This document shows, in pieces, positions 23,718-32,137 of a stretch of DNA of 32,788 nucleotides. The notes below the pieces were generated by a model. It was not told the DNA's origin. It ran no database searches and saw nothing but the letters and a program-made list of their open reading frames with translations. The number at the start of each line of letters is the position of its first letter. Position 1 is the stretch's first letter. The DNA lies in NCBI GenBank assembly GCA_947589085.1, contig CANPZD010000010.1:1-32788 (forward strand), written 5' to 3'. The DNA is from an uncultured Clostridia bacterium (lineage in GTDB: Bacteria; Bacillota; Clostridia; Christensenellales; Borkfalkiaceae). Made by a program: the position numbers and the translations under genes.

Positions 23718-24996
23718 AGAGGAAAAGATCCCGTACATCTCGCTGGATCACGTCTATGAAAAGAGCAGGAACTATGATACGCTTGCGAAGAATCTGGCCG
23801 CAGAAGTCAAGCGCCGCGCGAAGGGCAAGAACGTTTGTTATTGCGTAGACGGCGGAGTGACGGAGGATGCGGCGGCGGCAATTTTATTGCGCGGAAGGGG
23901 AGTCTGCGCCGTCGAGGGGAAGTCCAAGGCGGCGCATTTTGCTGCGCTGGCGGGGATATACGGTGGATATACTGCGGTTTCGGCGTTTGAGCTGCCGGGC
24001 CGCAAGACGGCGCTGCCGCTGATCGTATACGATATCACGCCGGACAATGCGGGGGATATCAAATTGCATCTTGCGGAAGAATACGGCGACGAAGCGCCCT
24101 GTCTGTTTCTGGGCGCGGGCGGGGCGCGGGCGCTTCCGCTCTATGAGATCGACCGGCAGCCGTGGAAACCTTTCTGCGGACTTGTAATCTGCGAGACGCC
24201 GCTGCTTGAAAAGAAGCGATTTGATTTCGAAGATTTTGTTGCGATCCTCAAGCGGCTGCGTGCGCCGGACGGCTGTCCGTGGGACAGGGCGCAGACGCAC
24301 GAGAGCATTCGGATCAACTGCATCGAGGAGGCGTACGAGCTTGTGGACGCGATCGACCGCGACGATCCCGAGCGCATGTGCGAAGAGGCGGGCGATGTTC
24401 TGATGCAGGCGGTATTTCACGCGCTGATCGAGGAAGAGCGCGGCGGTTTTTCGGTGAGAGACATGGTGACGGGGGTGTGCGAAAAGCTGATTTCGCGTCA
24501 TACGCACGTATTCGGGCAGGATCGTGCGGCGGGGGCGGACGGGGCGCTTTCGGTGTGGGAAAAGAACAAGATGGCGGAAAAGCATCAGGAAACGTATTCC
24601 GACGCGGTCAACGACGTGCCCGCATGTTTTCCCGCGCTGCTCCGTGCGCAGAAGATCGCCAAGCGGATGGAAAAGGGCGGCTGGGACAAGGCGACGTTCG
24701 AAAATTTCGAGAAGAAGTTCCGTGAGGAATACGGGGAACTGCGTGCGGCGATCGCGGCGGGAGAAGCGGCGCACACGGCGGAGGAACTCGGCGACGTGCT
24801 GTTCTGTGCGGTGGAACTTGGCCGTGCGGCGGGGGTGGACTGCGAGATGGCGCTGCTCGAGGCGGCGAAGAAAATGCAGAAGCGGTATACGGCGTACGAG
24901 ACGCTTGTGCGGGCGGACGGAAAGGATGTAAACGCGCTCACGCCGGAGGAGCGGGAGCGGTATTACGAGAGGGCGAAGCATGATCCATGCGCTTGA
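23599..24996 (+). CDS. YabN-like SAM-methylase / MazG nucleotide pyrophosphohydrolase fusion
   Basis: A 465-residue fusion (Bacillus YabN is 489). Residues 1-200 resemble the tetrapyrrole (SAM-dependent) methylase domain (VSLGVQPGDLTLKGLRAL at the start), probably degenerate. From about 215 onward are two MazG-type helical units: LRAPDGCPWDRAQTHESIR, then IEEAYELVDAI and EEAGDVLMQAVFHA with the metal-binding EExxE and ExxD pattern, and a second unit with FREEYGELRAAI and EELGDVLFCAV. MazG enzymes hydrolyse nucleoside triphosphates to monophosphates and pyrophosphate, often non-canonical ones. GGGAG lies before ATG 23599. It overlaps the flippase gene by 119 nt and the next gene by 17 nt. Confidence 0.9.
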   Translation: MITIVSLGVQPGDLTLKGLRALRAADEVLVRTSELSSALEEEKIPYISLDHVYEKSRNYDTLAKNLAAEVKRRAKGKNVCYCVDGGVTEDAAAAILLRGRGVCAVEGKSKAAHFAALAGIYGGYTAVSAFELPGRKTALPLIVYDITPDNAGDIKLHLAEEYGDEAPCLFLGAGGARALPLYEIDRQPWKPFCGLVICETPLLEKKRFDFEDFVAILKRLRAPDGCPWDRAQTHESIRINCIEEAYELVDAIDRDDPERMCEEAGDVLMQAVFHALIEEERGGFSVRDMVTGVCEKLISRHTHVFGQDRAAGADGALSVWEKNKMAEKHQETYSDAVNDVPACFPALLRAQKIAKRMEKGGWDKATFENFEKKFREEYGELRAAIAAGEAAHTAEELGDVLFCAVELGRAAGVDCEMALLEAAKKMQKRYTAYETLVRADGKDVNALTPEERERYYERAKHDPCA

Positions 24997-25909
24997 GATT
25001 GCGGGCATGGTATGCCCGAACAACGTATTTTTGGCGCCGCTTGCGGGATACACGAACTATCCGTTCCGCAAGATGTGCATAAAATTCGGCGCGGGGCTTA
25101 CGTTCACGGAGATGGTGAGCGCGAAGGGGCTGCATTACGGCAACGAAGAGACGAAGAAGCTGCTTTTATGCGGAGACGAATCCCCCAAGGCGGCGCAGAT
25201 CTTCGGTTCGGACCCCGAGATCATGCGCGAAGCGTGCGAGAGCGAGGCGTTATCGCCCTACGACCTCGTCGATATCAACATGGGTTGTCCGATGCCGAAG
25301 ATCGTAAAAAACGGAGATGGGGGTGCGCTTTCCGAAAATTTTCCGCTTGCGGAGCGGGTAATTTCGGCGTGCGTGAAGAGCGGGAAGCGGATCTCTGTAA
25401 AATTCCGGATCGGGACGGACGGCATGCACAAGAACGCGGCGGAATTTGCGCGGTTGTGCGAGGGCGCGGGGGCGTGCATGATCGAAGTGCACGGCCGAAC
25501 GCGGGAGCAGTTATATTCGGGTTCGGTGGACTATCTGCAGATCGCGGCGGCGAAGGCGGCGGTACGGATCCCCGTGATTGCGAACGGCGGGATCTGGAAC
25601 GAGCGCGACGTCCGCAAAATGCTGGAGCGGACGGGAGCGGACGGCGTAATGCTGGGGCGGGCGGCGCTGTTTCGGCCGCAGACGTTCTGCGACATTCTCA
25701 AGACCGAGGCGCCGCCCGAGCGGGAGACGTTTTTCGAGCAGCTGAACGAGACGGAGGCGCTGTACGGCGAGAGGTTTGCGTGCGTATACATGCGGAAGAT
25801 GGCGGCGTTTTACATCAAGGGGCGAGCGAATGCGAACCGCTACAAGCGGGCGTTATTTGCGGCGGAGAGCACGCAAGCGTTGAGAGCGCTGGCCGAAGAG
25901 ATATTCTGA
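24980..25909 (+). CDS. tRNA-dihydrouridine synthase (DusB-like)
   Basis: A 309-residue FMN-dependent TIM-barrel enzyme that reduces specific uridines in tRNA. Signature: LAPLAGYTNYPFR near the N-terminus, INMGCPMPKIVKNGDGGAL with catalytic C103, KFRIGTDG, VHGRTREQLYSG, PVIANGGI and GADGVMLGRAAL (phosphate-binding end of the barrel). The C-terminal helices (about 240-309) fit the tRNA-binding domain. The start lies 17 nt inside the preceding gene, so it is translationally coupled. In Bacillus dus1 sits elsewhere, so the neighbour is a lineage feature. A perfect terminator follows. Confidence 0.95.
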   Translation: MIHALEIAGMVCPNNVFLAPLAGYTNYPFRKMCIKFGAGLTFTEMVSAKGLHYGNEETKKLLLCGDESPKAAQIFGSDPEIMREACESEALSPYDLVDINMGCPMPKIVKNGDGGALSENFPLAERVISACVKSGKRISVKFRIGTDGMHKNAAEFARLCEGAGACMIEVHGRTREQLYSGSVDYLQIAAAKAAVRIPVIANGGIWNERDVRKMLERTGADGVMLGRAALFRPQTFCDILKTEAPPERETFFEQLNETEALYGERFACVYMRKMAAFYIKGRANANRYKRALFAAESTQALRALAEEIF

Positions 25910-25921
25910 ACCCCTGTATCG

Positions 25922-25945
25922 ATCCCCCGAACGGGGGATTTTTTT
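25922..25945 (+). terminator. Intrinsic terminator after the dus gene
   Basis: ATCCCCC (25922-25928) pairs with GGGGGAT (25933-25939) with a 4-nt loop, followed by a T-run to 25945. It ends the spoVT - flippase - MazG - dus unit. Confidence 0.93.
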
Positions 25946-26007
25946 ATGCAAAGCGCGGGGGGCACAGCGTGGGGTGTGATTGGAAAAAAGCGGAAAAAAA
26001 TTAGAGG

Positions 26008-26036
26008 TTGACAAGAGAAGAAAAGCGTGATATAAT
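26008..26036 (+). promoter_or_regulatory. Consensus promoter of the ECF sigma gene
   Basis: TTGACA at 26008-26013 and TATAAT at 26031-26036, 17 bp apart: perfect sigma-A boxes. The ECF sigma gene is thus probably made from the vegetative promoter and not from its own sigma-type site. Confidence 0.92.
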
Positions 26037-26092
26037 CAAAAGCGGTTGGGGTGGTATTCAAGCCGGGGAGCTTGGATACGGGAAGAAAAGGA

Positions 26093-26593
26093 ATGGAAGC
26101 ACATAAATTTAATAGGTTGCTGAGCAGAATCAGCTGCGACAAAGAGGCTTTCGAGCTGTTGTATGGGGAGTACTATCTGAAAATGAAGTTACACATACGG
26201 CGGCGCTGGGGGAATCTGGTTGCGGCGGAGGATATTGTTCAGGACGTATTCGTGAAGTTGATGGAGCGCAAGCCCAAGGAATACGTCTCATATCCCACGT
26301 CGTGGCTGTATCGGATGGCGGATAATTACGTCAAAGATATCCTTCGGTCGAGCCATACGGCGGAAAGCGCGATCACGGAGACGTCGGAATCTTTCGACCT
26401 GGACGCAGTCATTATCAATGCGGACGTGCGGGAGGCTCTGCGCACTCTTGACGAGACGTCGCAAAAAATCATCTATATGAATATTTGGGAAGGGCTCACA
26501 TTCAAAGAAATTGCCGACGAAATGAGCGTTTCCTATGGGAGCGTGCGCACGAAGGCCAGTCGGGCATATAAAAAATTGAGGCCTATCATTTGA
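26093..26593 (+). CDS. ECF-type RNA polymerase sigma factor
   Basis: A 166-residue sigma-70 family protein of extracytoplasmic-function size. Region 2 (about 10-75) has AAEDIVQDVFVKLMERK for core and -10 recognition; region 4 (about 112-166) has LDETSQKIIYMNIWEGLTFK, then EIADEMSVSYGSVRTKASRA, a typical -35-binding helix-turn-helix. Regions 1 and 3 are absent. ATG 26093 is preferred; an in-frame GTG at 26051 would add 14 residues but starts only about eight bases from the predicted transcription start. No anti-sigma gene with a transmembrane helix follows; the next gene is a 53-residue charged protein. The regulon is unknown. Confidence 0.9.
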   Translation: MEAHKFNRLLSRISCDKEAFELLYGEYYLKMKLHIRRRWGNLVAAEDIVQDVFVKLMERKPKEYVSYPTSWLYRMADNYVKDILRSSHTAESAITETSESFDLDAVIINADVREALRTLDETSQKIIYMNIWEGLTFKEIADEMSVSYGSVRTKASRAYKKLRPII

Positions 26594-26605
26594 GCGCGGT
26601 CACGA

Positions 26606-26767
26606 ATGAGAGGGATATCAGTAAAACGGTATTTGATCCGCAAGGCGAAGCAAGACAGGGCGTCTGCGGAGACGGAAGAGGATCGCAAATTTTTCAAAGC
26701 GGCGAGCGAAGAGGCTGAGCGGCGGGAAAAGGCTCTGAAAGAGGGCGGCGATCCGGAGAAGGAATAG
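26606..26767 (+). CDS. Small charged protein downstream of the ECF sigma gene
   Basis: A 53-residue frame beginning at ATG 26606, 12 nt after the sigma stop codon, ending at TAG 26765-26767. The N-terminus is basic (MRGISVKRYLIRKAKQDR) and the rest mostly Glu, Lys, Ala and Arg, consistent with one or two amphipathic helices. No Shine-Dalgarno is strong; coupling with the sigma gene is possible. It may be a small regulator or stabiliser of the sigma factor, or a non-functional frame. No family recognised. Confidence 0.45.
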   Translation: MRGISVKRYLIRKAKQDRASAETEEDRKFFKAASEEAERREKALKEGGDPEKE

Positions 26768-26853
26768 CGGAAGCCGAAGAAGGTTTTCGCGGAATTTCCG
26801 CAAGCGAGAAACCGAGAATATAATTTAGCGAAAAAAGAGAATATTGTTTAGTG

Positions 26854-26884
26854 AAAAAAGAGCGCTTTAAGCGCTCTTTTTTTT
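26854..26884. terminator. Bidirectional intrinsic terminator
   Basis: GAGCGCT and AGCGCTC form a perfect stem with a 3-nt loop, flanked by six A on the left and eight T on the right, so it works in either direction. It probably ends the ECF sigma transcript. Confidence 0.88.
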
Positions 26885-26919
26885 GCTCTGTCATTTTGCC
26901 TTTATTCTTGGCGCCCCCT

Positions 26920-27348
26920 CGAGGGGACAGCGAGAGTATAACAGTGGGGGCGGGCGGCCCCTGCTCCTCACGTCATCCTGAGCCGTGCGCCCGCCGTGAA
27001 GCGGCGGGCGCACTACCCTGTCATTTCGAGGGAAGCGCAGCGACGAGAAATCTCATTCTCAATACGTCATGTTGCCGTGAAGCGGCGGGCGCACTACCCT
27101 GTCATTTCGTCCCGCGCGAGGCTTCTATTGATTCTCCAAGCGCGGCACGAGCGCATAGCGCGAAGTAGCCGGAGCGCATGCGACGAGAAATCTTGCTGTC
27201 CCCTCGAGGGGAAAGTGGCGTGCCGCAATGCGGCACGCCGAAAGGGGTGGCGTACGCAATTCAAACAACACCCCCTCCGTCTCGGCTTCGCCTCGACAGC
27301 TCCCCCTCAAAGGGGGCGCCGAGTGTGGGGGCGGGCGGCCCCCGCTCC
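26920..27348. repeat. Mosaic of degenerate intergenic repeat elements
   Basis: No gene is supported here. Pieces: a pair of related GC segments with GGGGGCGGGCGGCCCC near 26945-26961 and 27326-27342; a hairpin GTGCGCCCGCCG / CGGCGGGCGCAC (26985-27013); the element left arm with GTCATTTCGAGGGAAGCGCA and GAGAAATCTCATTCTC (27020-27060); a second partial copy (27074-27196) ending with GAGAAATCT; a 10-bp stem GGCGTGCCGC / GCGGCACGCC (27217-27239); and a stretch with CTCGGCTTCGCCTCGACAGC (27280-27300), a type seen widely in clostridial intergenic DNA. The order differs from the complete copies at 32138-32788, so this looks like rearranged remains. 27349-27461 shows only A/T-rich sequence. Confidence 0.65.
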
Positions 27349-27461
27349 CACGATTTTTGTCACGCAGAAACAAAGAGCGTTGGGGGGCTTATTTTTTATC
27401 TCTGAAAAAATAAAATTTTATGACACAATTTGAAAAAATTTTTCGTCTGTATATTTGGGAA

Positions 27462-27486
27462 GCAATAGTAAACTTATCACTATTGC
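27462..27486. promoter_or_regulatory. Inverted repeat upstream of the lipoprotein gene
   Basis: GCAATAGT (27462-27469) and ACTATTGC (27479-27486) form a perfect 8-bp inverted repeat with a 9-nt centre, 30 nt before the start. No convincing promoter boxes were found around it. It could be an operator, or a 5' mRNA hairpin just before the GGGAGGT ribosome binding site (27504-27510). Confidence 0.5.
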
Positions 27487-27516
27487 AAAGGGAAAAAATT
27501 ATTGGGAGGTAACAAA

Positions 27517-30500
27517 ATGAAGGCAAAAAAGTGGCTGATCGTTGTTTTTTCGCTTGTCATGGCGATGTGTGTCGGTCTCGGCGTAGCTGCGTGCAAGAAC
27601 GAGCCGAAGAAGCACGTGCATGATTACAGCGAATGGGCATACGACGGCGCTGAGCACTGGAAGGAGTGTCCGGTGGACGAAGCGGCGGACGAGAGCACGC
27701 GTGAAGAACACACGATGGTAGACGGCAAGTGTACGGTGTGTCCTTATCAGGAAGCTCCTGCCGCGCATGTACATAAGTACACCAAGCTCGTTTCGGACGC
27801 GACGAATCACTGGTATGAGTGCCCGGACGACAACGATTACATCACGCAGTTCGGTCATGTTTATGAAAACGGCAAGTGTATCGTATGCGGCAAGGAGGGC
27901 ACGGCGCCTGCAGACGTCGAGCTTGACGAACGCAAATGGTACGTCGTCGGCAACGGCGCGGGTTCGCTTCTCAGCATTACGTGGGAAAAACTCACCGGCG
28001 AATTGACGAAGGCGACGCAGCCGGATTCCAACGGCTACACGGTGTACACCCGCACGCTTGATCTGTACGCGGGCGACCAATTCAAATTCGTGCAGGACCT
28101 CGACTGGGACGAAGGTCTCGGCTATTACAGCCTGAGCGAAGTTGCCAACACCGCGGGCGTATTCCAGGACGGCGGCACGGGCAACATCAAGCTCATGGCG
28201 GGGCAAGACGGCACATACCAATTCATCATCCGCACGAAGCCGGATCTCGGCCCGACGTCGGTCATGGTGGAGTTCCGTCTCGTCGAAGCGCTTGAACCGC
28301 TGAATGTGGAAGAGCAGTTCGATATGTACATCATCGGGCACCTTCATTGCACGGGCGCGTTGGATAACAACACGCAGTGGAGCAAGGATCCCGGGTACAT
28401 GGTGAAGATGAACCTCATGGCAGACGGCGAAACGTTCTACACGGTCGTCGAGCTGTACAGCAACGACGAGTTCAAGGTATACAACCTCAGAACGAACGCG
28501 TACTTCCCAGACGGCACGGGTAACAACCTGAAACCTCCCAAGACGACGCTCTATGTCGTTACATGGAAGATCGGCGACGCAAGCCCGGTATGGGAAGAAT
28601 ATCATCACGTCCATAACTATTCCGAATACAAGCACGACGCGAACGAACACTGGTGCGTGTGCGTGCAGGACGGCGAAATGGACGAAACGCACGGAAAAGC
28701 GGCGCACGAGTTCGGAGACGACAACTTCTGCGACGTGTGCGGCTATGAAAAGGCAGAGAAACCGGAGTGCGAAACGCATACTTGGGGTACGGATAACGTG
28801 TGCACGGTGTGCGGCCGTCACTGGGTCTATACCGAGGGATTGAGATATCGGATCAACGAGAAGAAAGACGGCTACTATGTGGTCGGCGTGCACGAGGATA
28901 CCGACCCCGCCACGATCAAAGAGCTTGTGATCCCGCAATACTACAACGGCAAACCCGTCGTCGGGATCCTCGACAAGGCATTCTACGACGGAACGGCGAC
29001 CAATCCCACGTACAGCGGGATCACGAAGGTCGTGCTTCCCGACACGGTCAAGACGATCGGTCAGGACGCGTTCCGCAAACTTGTGAATCTCACCTCGCTG
29101 AAGTTGGGCGCAGGGCTTGAAGAGATCGGCGACAGCGCGTTCCGCGAATGCAGATACGCCCGCGCGATCAATCTTCCCGAAGGGCTGAAAACGATCGGCG
29201 CGAACGCATTCAGCAACATCTGGTTCACCGAAATCACGGTGCCCGCGTCGGTCACGGCGATCGGCAACAATGCGTTCGAAGCGACGTATCTCACCGATCT
29301 GAAGTTCGCGGAAGGCAGCAAACTTGCAACGATCGGCGCCTCCGCATTCTCGGGCTGCGCCTATCTCAAAGAGGTCGCGCTTCCCGAAACGGTGACGAGC
29401 GTCGGCGCAAGCGCGTTTGCAGGCTGCAGCTCTCTCACGTCCCTCACGCTGCCGACGGCGGCGCCTTGGAAGTATGCGGCAAGCACGTCTACGGCGGATT
29501 GGATCGCGCTCGGCGATACCGCGGCGGATCCCGCGGCGGCCGCGACATGGATCAAGGCGCATGCGGCGAACTATCTCATGATCACGGAAGCGCACGAGCA
29601 CAACTTCAAGCTCGGCTTCAACGGCACGCAGCACTGGTACCGCTGCACGATCTGCGACGCGCTCGAAGCGGCGAAGCAGGCGCACAAGATCTTCGATATG
29701 CAGTGCTCCGTCTGCGGATTCGAGCACACGGAACACACGTACAGCACCACGAGCTGGGCGAGCGACGAAACCGGCCACTGGCGCGCATGCCCGCTGGACG
29801 GCGCGGTGGAGCCGGGCACGAAGGTGGCGCATACGTGGAATACTGCCGGCACGATGTGCACGGTTTGCAGATTCCGTCACACGCATACCTATGCCGATAA
29901 TTGGTCGTACGACGAGACCAACCACTGGAAAGACGCGACCTGCGGCCACGAAGTGAAGAACGGCAATGCGGCGCACAGATTCAACGATGAAAACGTCTGC
30001 CCGACGTGCGGCTATGAGCGCATCGTGCAGGGCGAGAACAACGGCACCCCGAATCTTGCGTTCGAATTCAACGAAGACTACACGGGCCTCATCGTCACGG
30101 GCTTCAAAGAAGCTCCCGCGAGCCTGACCGTGATCGAGATCCCCGCAAAGTGCGGCAACTGGCCGGTCGTGGAACTCGGCGACAGTGCGGCGGCCGCGTT
30201 CAAGCCGTTCGCTTCCACCGTCACGAAGGTCGTCATTCCCGATACGGTGAAAGTGGTCCGCGCGAAGATGTTCCAGAACTTCACGGTTCTCAGCGATCTT
30301 ACGATCGGTTCGAGCGTGTACAAGATGGGCGACTATGTGTTCCAGGGCTGCACGTCGCTGCAAAGCGTTGCGCTGCCCGAGAGCCTGTATCAGATCGGTG
30401 CGTACGCGTTCGACGGCTGCACGGCGCTCAAGACGATCAACCTCGAAAATCTCACGAAGATCGGCGATTACGGCTTCCGGAAGTGCTCGCAGCTCGACAA

Positions 30501-31956
30501 CATCAAGTTCAATGAGGGACTCAAGCAGCTCGGCGGCTACACCTTCCAGAACTGCACGGCCCTCAAACATGCGGATTTCAGCGCGCTGAAGGAATTGGAG
30601 CTTGGTAGCTTCGTACAGCTCGCTCCCGGCGTCACGACGTCTGCGGGCCAGGTATTCGAGAACTGCGGATTCGAAACGCTCACCCTGCCCGATAACCTCG
30701 TGGCAAGCACAAGAAGTAACTTTAAGGGCTGCGCGAGCCTCAAGAGCGTCACCTTCGGCAAGAACACGCGGTTTACGTCGGAGGACACATTCAAGGATTG
30801 CGTATTGCTCGACACGATCAACCTCGAGAATATTTCGATCATCTATAGCGGTACATTCGACAACTGCGCCTTCACGACCCTGACGTTCGACTTCGACGCA
30901 TTCACGAATCTCTACGGCAGCGGCTTCTTCACGAACTGCAAACAGCTCAAGACGGTGACGATCAAGGGTACGTACAGCAAGTCGCCGAACCAGTGGAACT
31001 ACTTCTGCCAGGGTTGCACCGCGCTCACATCTGTGACCCTGCCCGACAGTCTCACGGCGATCCCGACCGGCTTCTTCTCCGGCTGCACGTCGCTCACGCA
31101 GTTCACGATCCCCGCGAACTTCACGGCGATCGGAGCGTACGCGTTCCAGAATTGCTCGAAGATCACGACGATCGCGATCCCCGCAAAGGTCACGACGATC
31201 GGCAACTACACGTTCAACGGCTGCTCGCTCCTTGCAACGGTCGACTTCGGAACCGCGCAGATCACATCGATCGGCAACTATGCGTTCCAGAACTGCGCTG
31301 TCCTCAAAACGCTCGCGATCCCCGCAACCGTAACGTCGATCGGCACCTATGCGTTCAAGGGCTGTTCGCTGCTCGACGGGATCACGCTTCCCGCGGGCCT
31401 CACATCGCTCGGCAACTATGCGTTCCAGAACTGCACGTCGCTGAAATCGATCGCGATCCCCGAAAAGGTCGCTTCGATCGGCAACTATACGTTCGACGGC
31501 TGCACGTCGCTCGCGACGGTAGACCTCAGCAAGGCGACGATCAAGTCGATCGGCCAGTATGCGTTCCAGAGCTGCGCCCTTACGACGGTCACGATCCCCG
31601 ATACGGTCACGACGATCGATACCCGCGCATTCTCGAAGTGCGCAAGCCTTGCAACCGTCAACCTCGGCGCAGGCGTCAAGACGATCGGCCAGTACGCGTT
31701 CAACGGCTGCACGTCGCTCACGCAGATCACGATCCCCGCACAGGTGAAGACGATCAGCGTCACGGCGTTCAGAGAGACCGGCCTTACGAGCGTAACGTTT
31801 GTGGATAAAGAGGATTGGTTCCTTGCAACCTCTTCGTCCGGAACAACGACCTTGCCGCTTCCCGGCGACATTTCGGATCCCGCAGCAGCAGCGGCGCTCC
31901 TGAAAGACAACACCGAGTCCACAAGCAGGTATTTCATGAAAGTGCCTCAGGCATGA
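27517..31956 (+). CDS. Giant modular surface lipoprotein with BspA-type leucine-rich repeats
   Basis: A 1479-residue protein from ATG 27517 after GGGAGGT. Residues 1-26 are a lipoprotein signal (VAAC, C26 lipidated). Then: two His/Trp/Cys repeats (about 33-77 and 85-125; pattern HxHxY...HW..C...H...C..C), two beta-rich domains (about 138-265 and 269-360; WYVVG..., MYIIG...) that resemble starch-binding or pullulanase-like modules, a third repeat (363-415) and a partial one (about 418-440), a first LRR_5/BspA array (about 443-645), a cap with DPAAAATW, three more His/Trp/Cys repeats (about 692-841), and a second long LRR array (848-1440) with a similar cap (DPAAAAALL). It should be anchored outside the membrane. 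BspA-type repeats mediate adhesion or host and matrix binding in other organisms; the His/Cys repeats may bind metal. Ligands unknown. Confidence 0.9.
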   Translation: MKAKKWLIVVFSLVMAMCVGLGVAACKNEPKKHVHDYSEWAYDGAEHWKECPVDEAADESTREEHTMVDGKCTVCPYQEAPAAHVHKYTKLVSDATNHWYECPDDNDYITQFGHVYENGKCIVCGKEGTAPADVELDERKWYVVGNGAGSLLSITWEKLTGELTKATQPDSNGYTVYTRTLDLYAGDQFKFVQDLDWDEGLGYYSLSEVANTAGVFQDGGTGNIKLMAGQDGTYQFIIRTKPDLGPTSVMVEFRLVEALEPLNVEEQFDMYIIGHLHCTGALDNNTQWSKDPGYMVKMNLMADGETFYTVVELYSNDEFKVYNLRTNAYFPDGTGNNLKPPKTTLYVVTWKIGDASPVWEEYHHVHNYSEYKHDANEHWCVCVQDGEMDETHGKAAHEFGDDNFCDVCGYEKAEKPECETHTWGTDNVCTVCGRHWVYTEGLRYRINEKKDGYYVVGVHEDTDPATIKELVIPQYYNGKPVVGILDKAFYDGTATNPTYSGITKVVLPDTVKTIGQDAFRKLVNLTSLKLGAGLEEIGDSAFRECRYARAINLPEGLKTIGANAFSNIWFTEITVPASVTAIGNNAFEATYLTDLKFAEGSKLATIGASAFSGCAYLKEVALPETVTSVGASAFAGCSSLTSLTLPTAAPWKYAASTSTADWIALGDTAADPAAAATWIKAHAANYLMITEAHEHNFKLGFNGTQHWYRCTICDALEAAKQAHKIFDMQCSVCGFEHTEHTYSTTSWASDETGHWRACPLDGAVEPGTKVAHTWNTAGTMCTVCRFRHTHTYADNWSYDETNHWKDATCGHEVKNGNAAHRFNDENVCPTCGYERIVQGENNGTPNLAFEFNEDYTGLIVTGFKEAPASLTVIEIPAKCGNWPVVELGDSAAAAFKPFASTVTKVVIPDTVKVVRAKMFQNFTVLSDLTIGSSVYKMGDYVFQGCTSLQSVALPESLYQIGAYAFDGCTALKTINLENLTKIGDYGFRKCSQLDNIKFNEGLKQLGGYTFQNCTALKHADFSALKELELGSFVQLAPGVTTSAGQVFENCGFETLTLPDNLVASTRSNFKGCASLKSVTFGKNTRFTSEDTFKDCVLLDTINLENISIIYSGTFDNCAFTTLTFDFDAFTNLYGSGFFTNCKQLKTVTIKGTYSKSPNQWNYFCQGCTALTSVTLPDSLTAIPTGFFSGCTSLTQFTIPANFTAIGAYAFQNCSKITTIAIPAKVTTIGNYTFNGCSLLATVDFGTAQITSIGNYAFQNCAVLKTLAIPATVTSIGTYAFKGCSLLDGITLPAGLTSLGNYAFQNCTSLKSIAIPEKVASIGNYTFDGCTSLATVDLSKATIKSIGQYAFQSCALTTVTIPDTVTTIDTRAFSKCASLATVNLGAGVKTIGQYAFNGCTSLTQITIPAQVKTISVTAFRETGLTSVTFVDKEDWFLATSSSGTTTLPLPGDISDPAAAAALLKDNTESTSRYFMKVPQA
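31021..31790 (+). repeat. Tandem 23-residue leucine-rich repeats, DNA units about 69 bp
   Basis: Within the lipoprotein gene, about eleven consecutive repeats follow the pattern LxxVTIPxxVTxIGxYAFxxC(T/S)S. Neighbouring units share long identical DNA stretches (for example ATCGGCAACTATGCGTTCCA recurs near 31271 and a close match near 31410), which suggests recent growth by unequal recombination. The array may vary in length between strains and may be prone to misassembly. Confidence 0.8.
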
Positions 31957-32055
31957 TCCTTCCCGAATAAAAGGATCTTATCTCCCCCAAGCCGTCCCCT
32001 CCTCTTTCCGCCACGGAGGAGGACGGGGATGTGCCGAGAGACCGATGAATCAAAC

Positions 32056-32092
32056 GCCGCACGCGAACTTTCGCGTGCGGCTGTTTTGTTGT
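32056..32092 (+). terminator. Terminator of the lipoprotein gene
   Basis: GCCGCACGCGAA (32056-32067) and TTCGCGTGCGGC (32070-32081) form a perfect 12-bp stem followed by TGTTTTGTTGT. Between the stop codon and this, 31957-32055 holds a C/T-rich stretch with a partial stem (CGTCCCCTCCTC with GAGGAGGACG) and no gene. Confidence 0.75.
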
Positions 32093-32137
32093 TGGTTTCA
32101 GTGGGGGAGAGGGGACAGCAAGTCCCTTTTTTTTCCT

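Noticed and set aside
26618-26803. Minus-strand frame of 61 codons opposite the small charged protein.
   Set aside because: It is the antisense of a better-placed plus-strand frame and has no start signals.
26881-27516. Insertion-sequence remnant upstream of the lipoprotein gene.
   Set aside because: No transposase fragments in any frame; the sequence is explained by short palindromic repeats.
27499-30570. Minus-strand open frame of about 1020 codons opposite the lipoprotein gene.
   Set aside because: It results from GC-rich codon periodicity on the other strand; no start signals, and the plus-strand frame has a lipoprotein signal and repeats.
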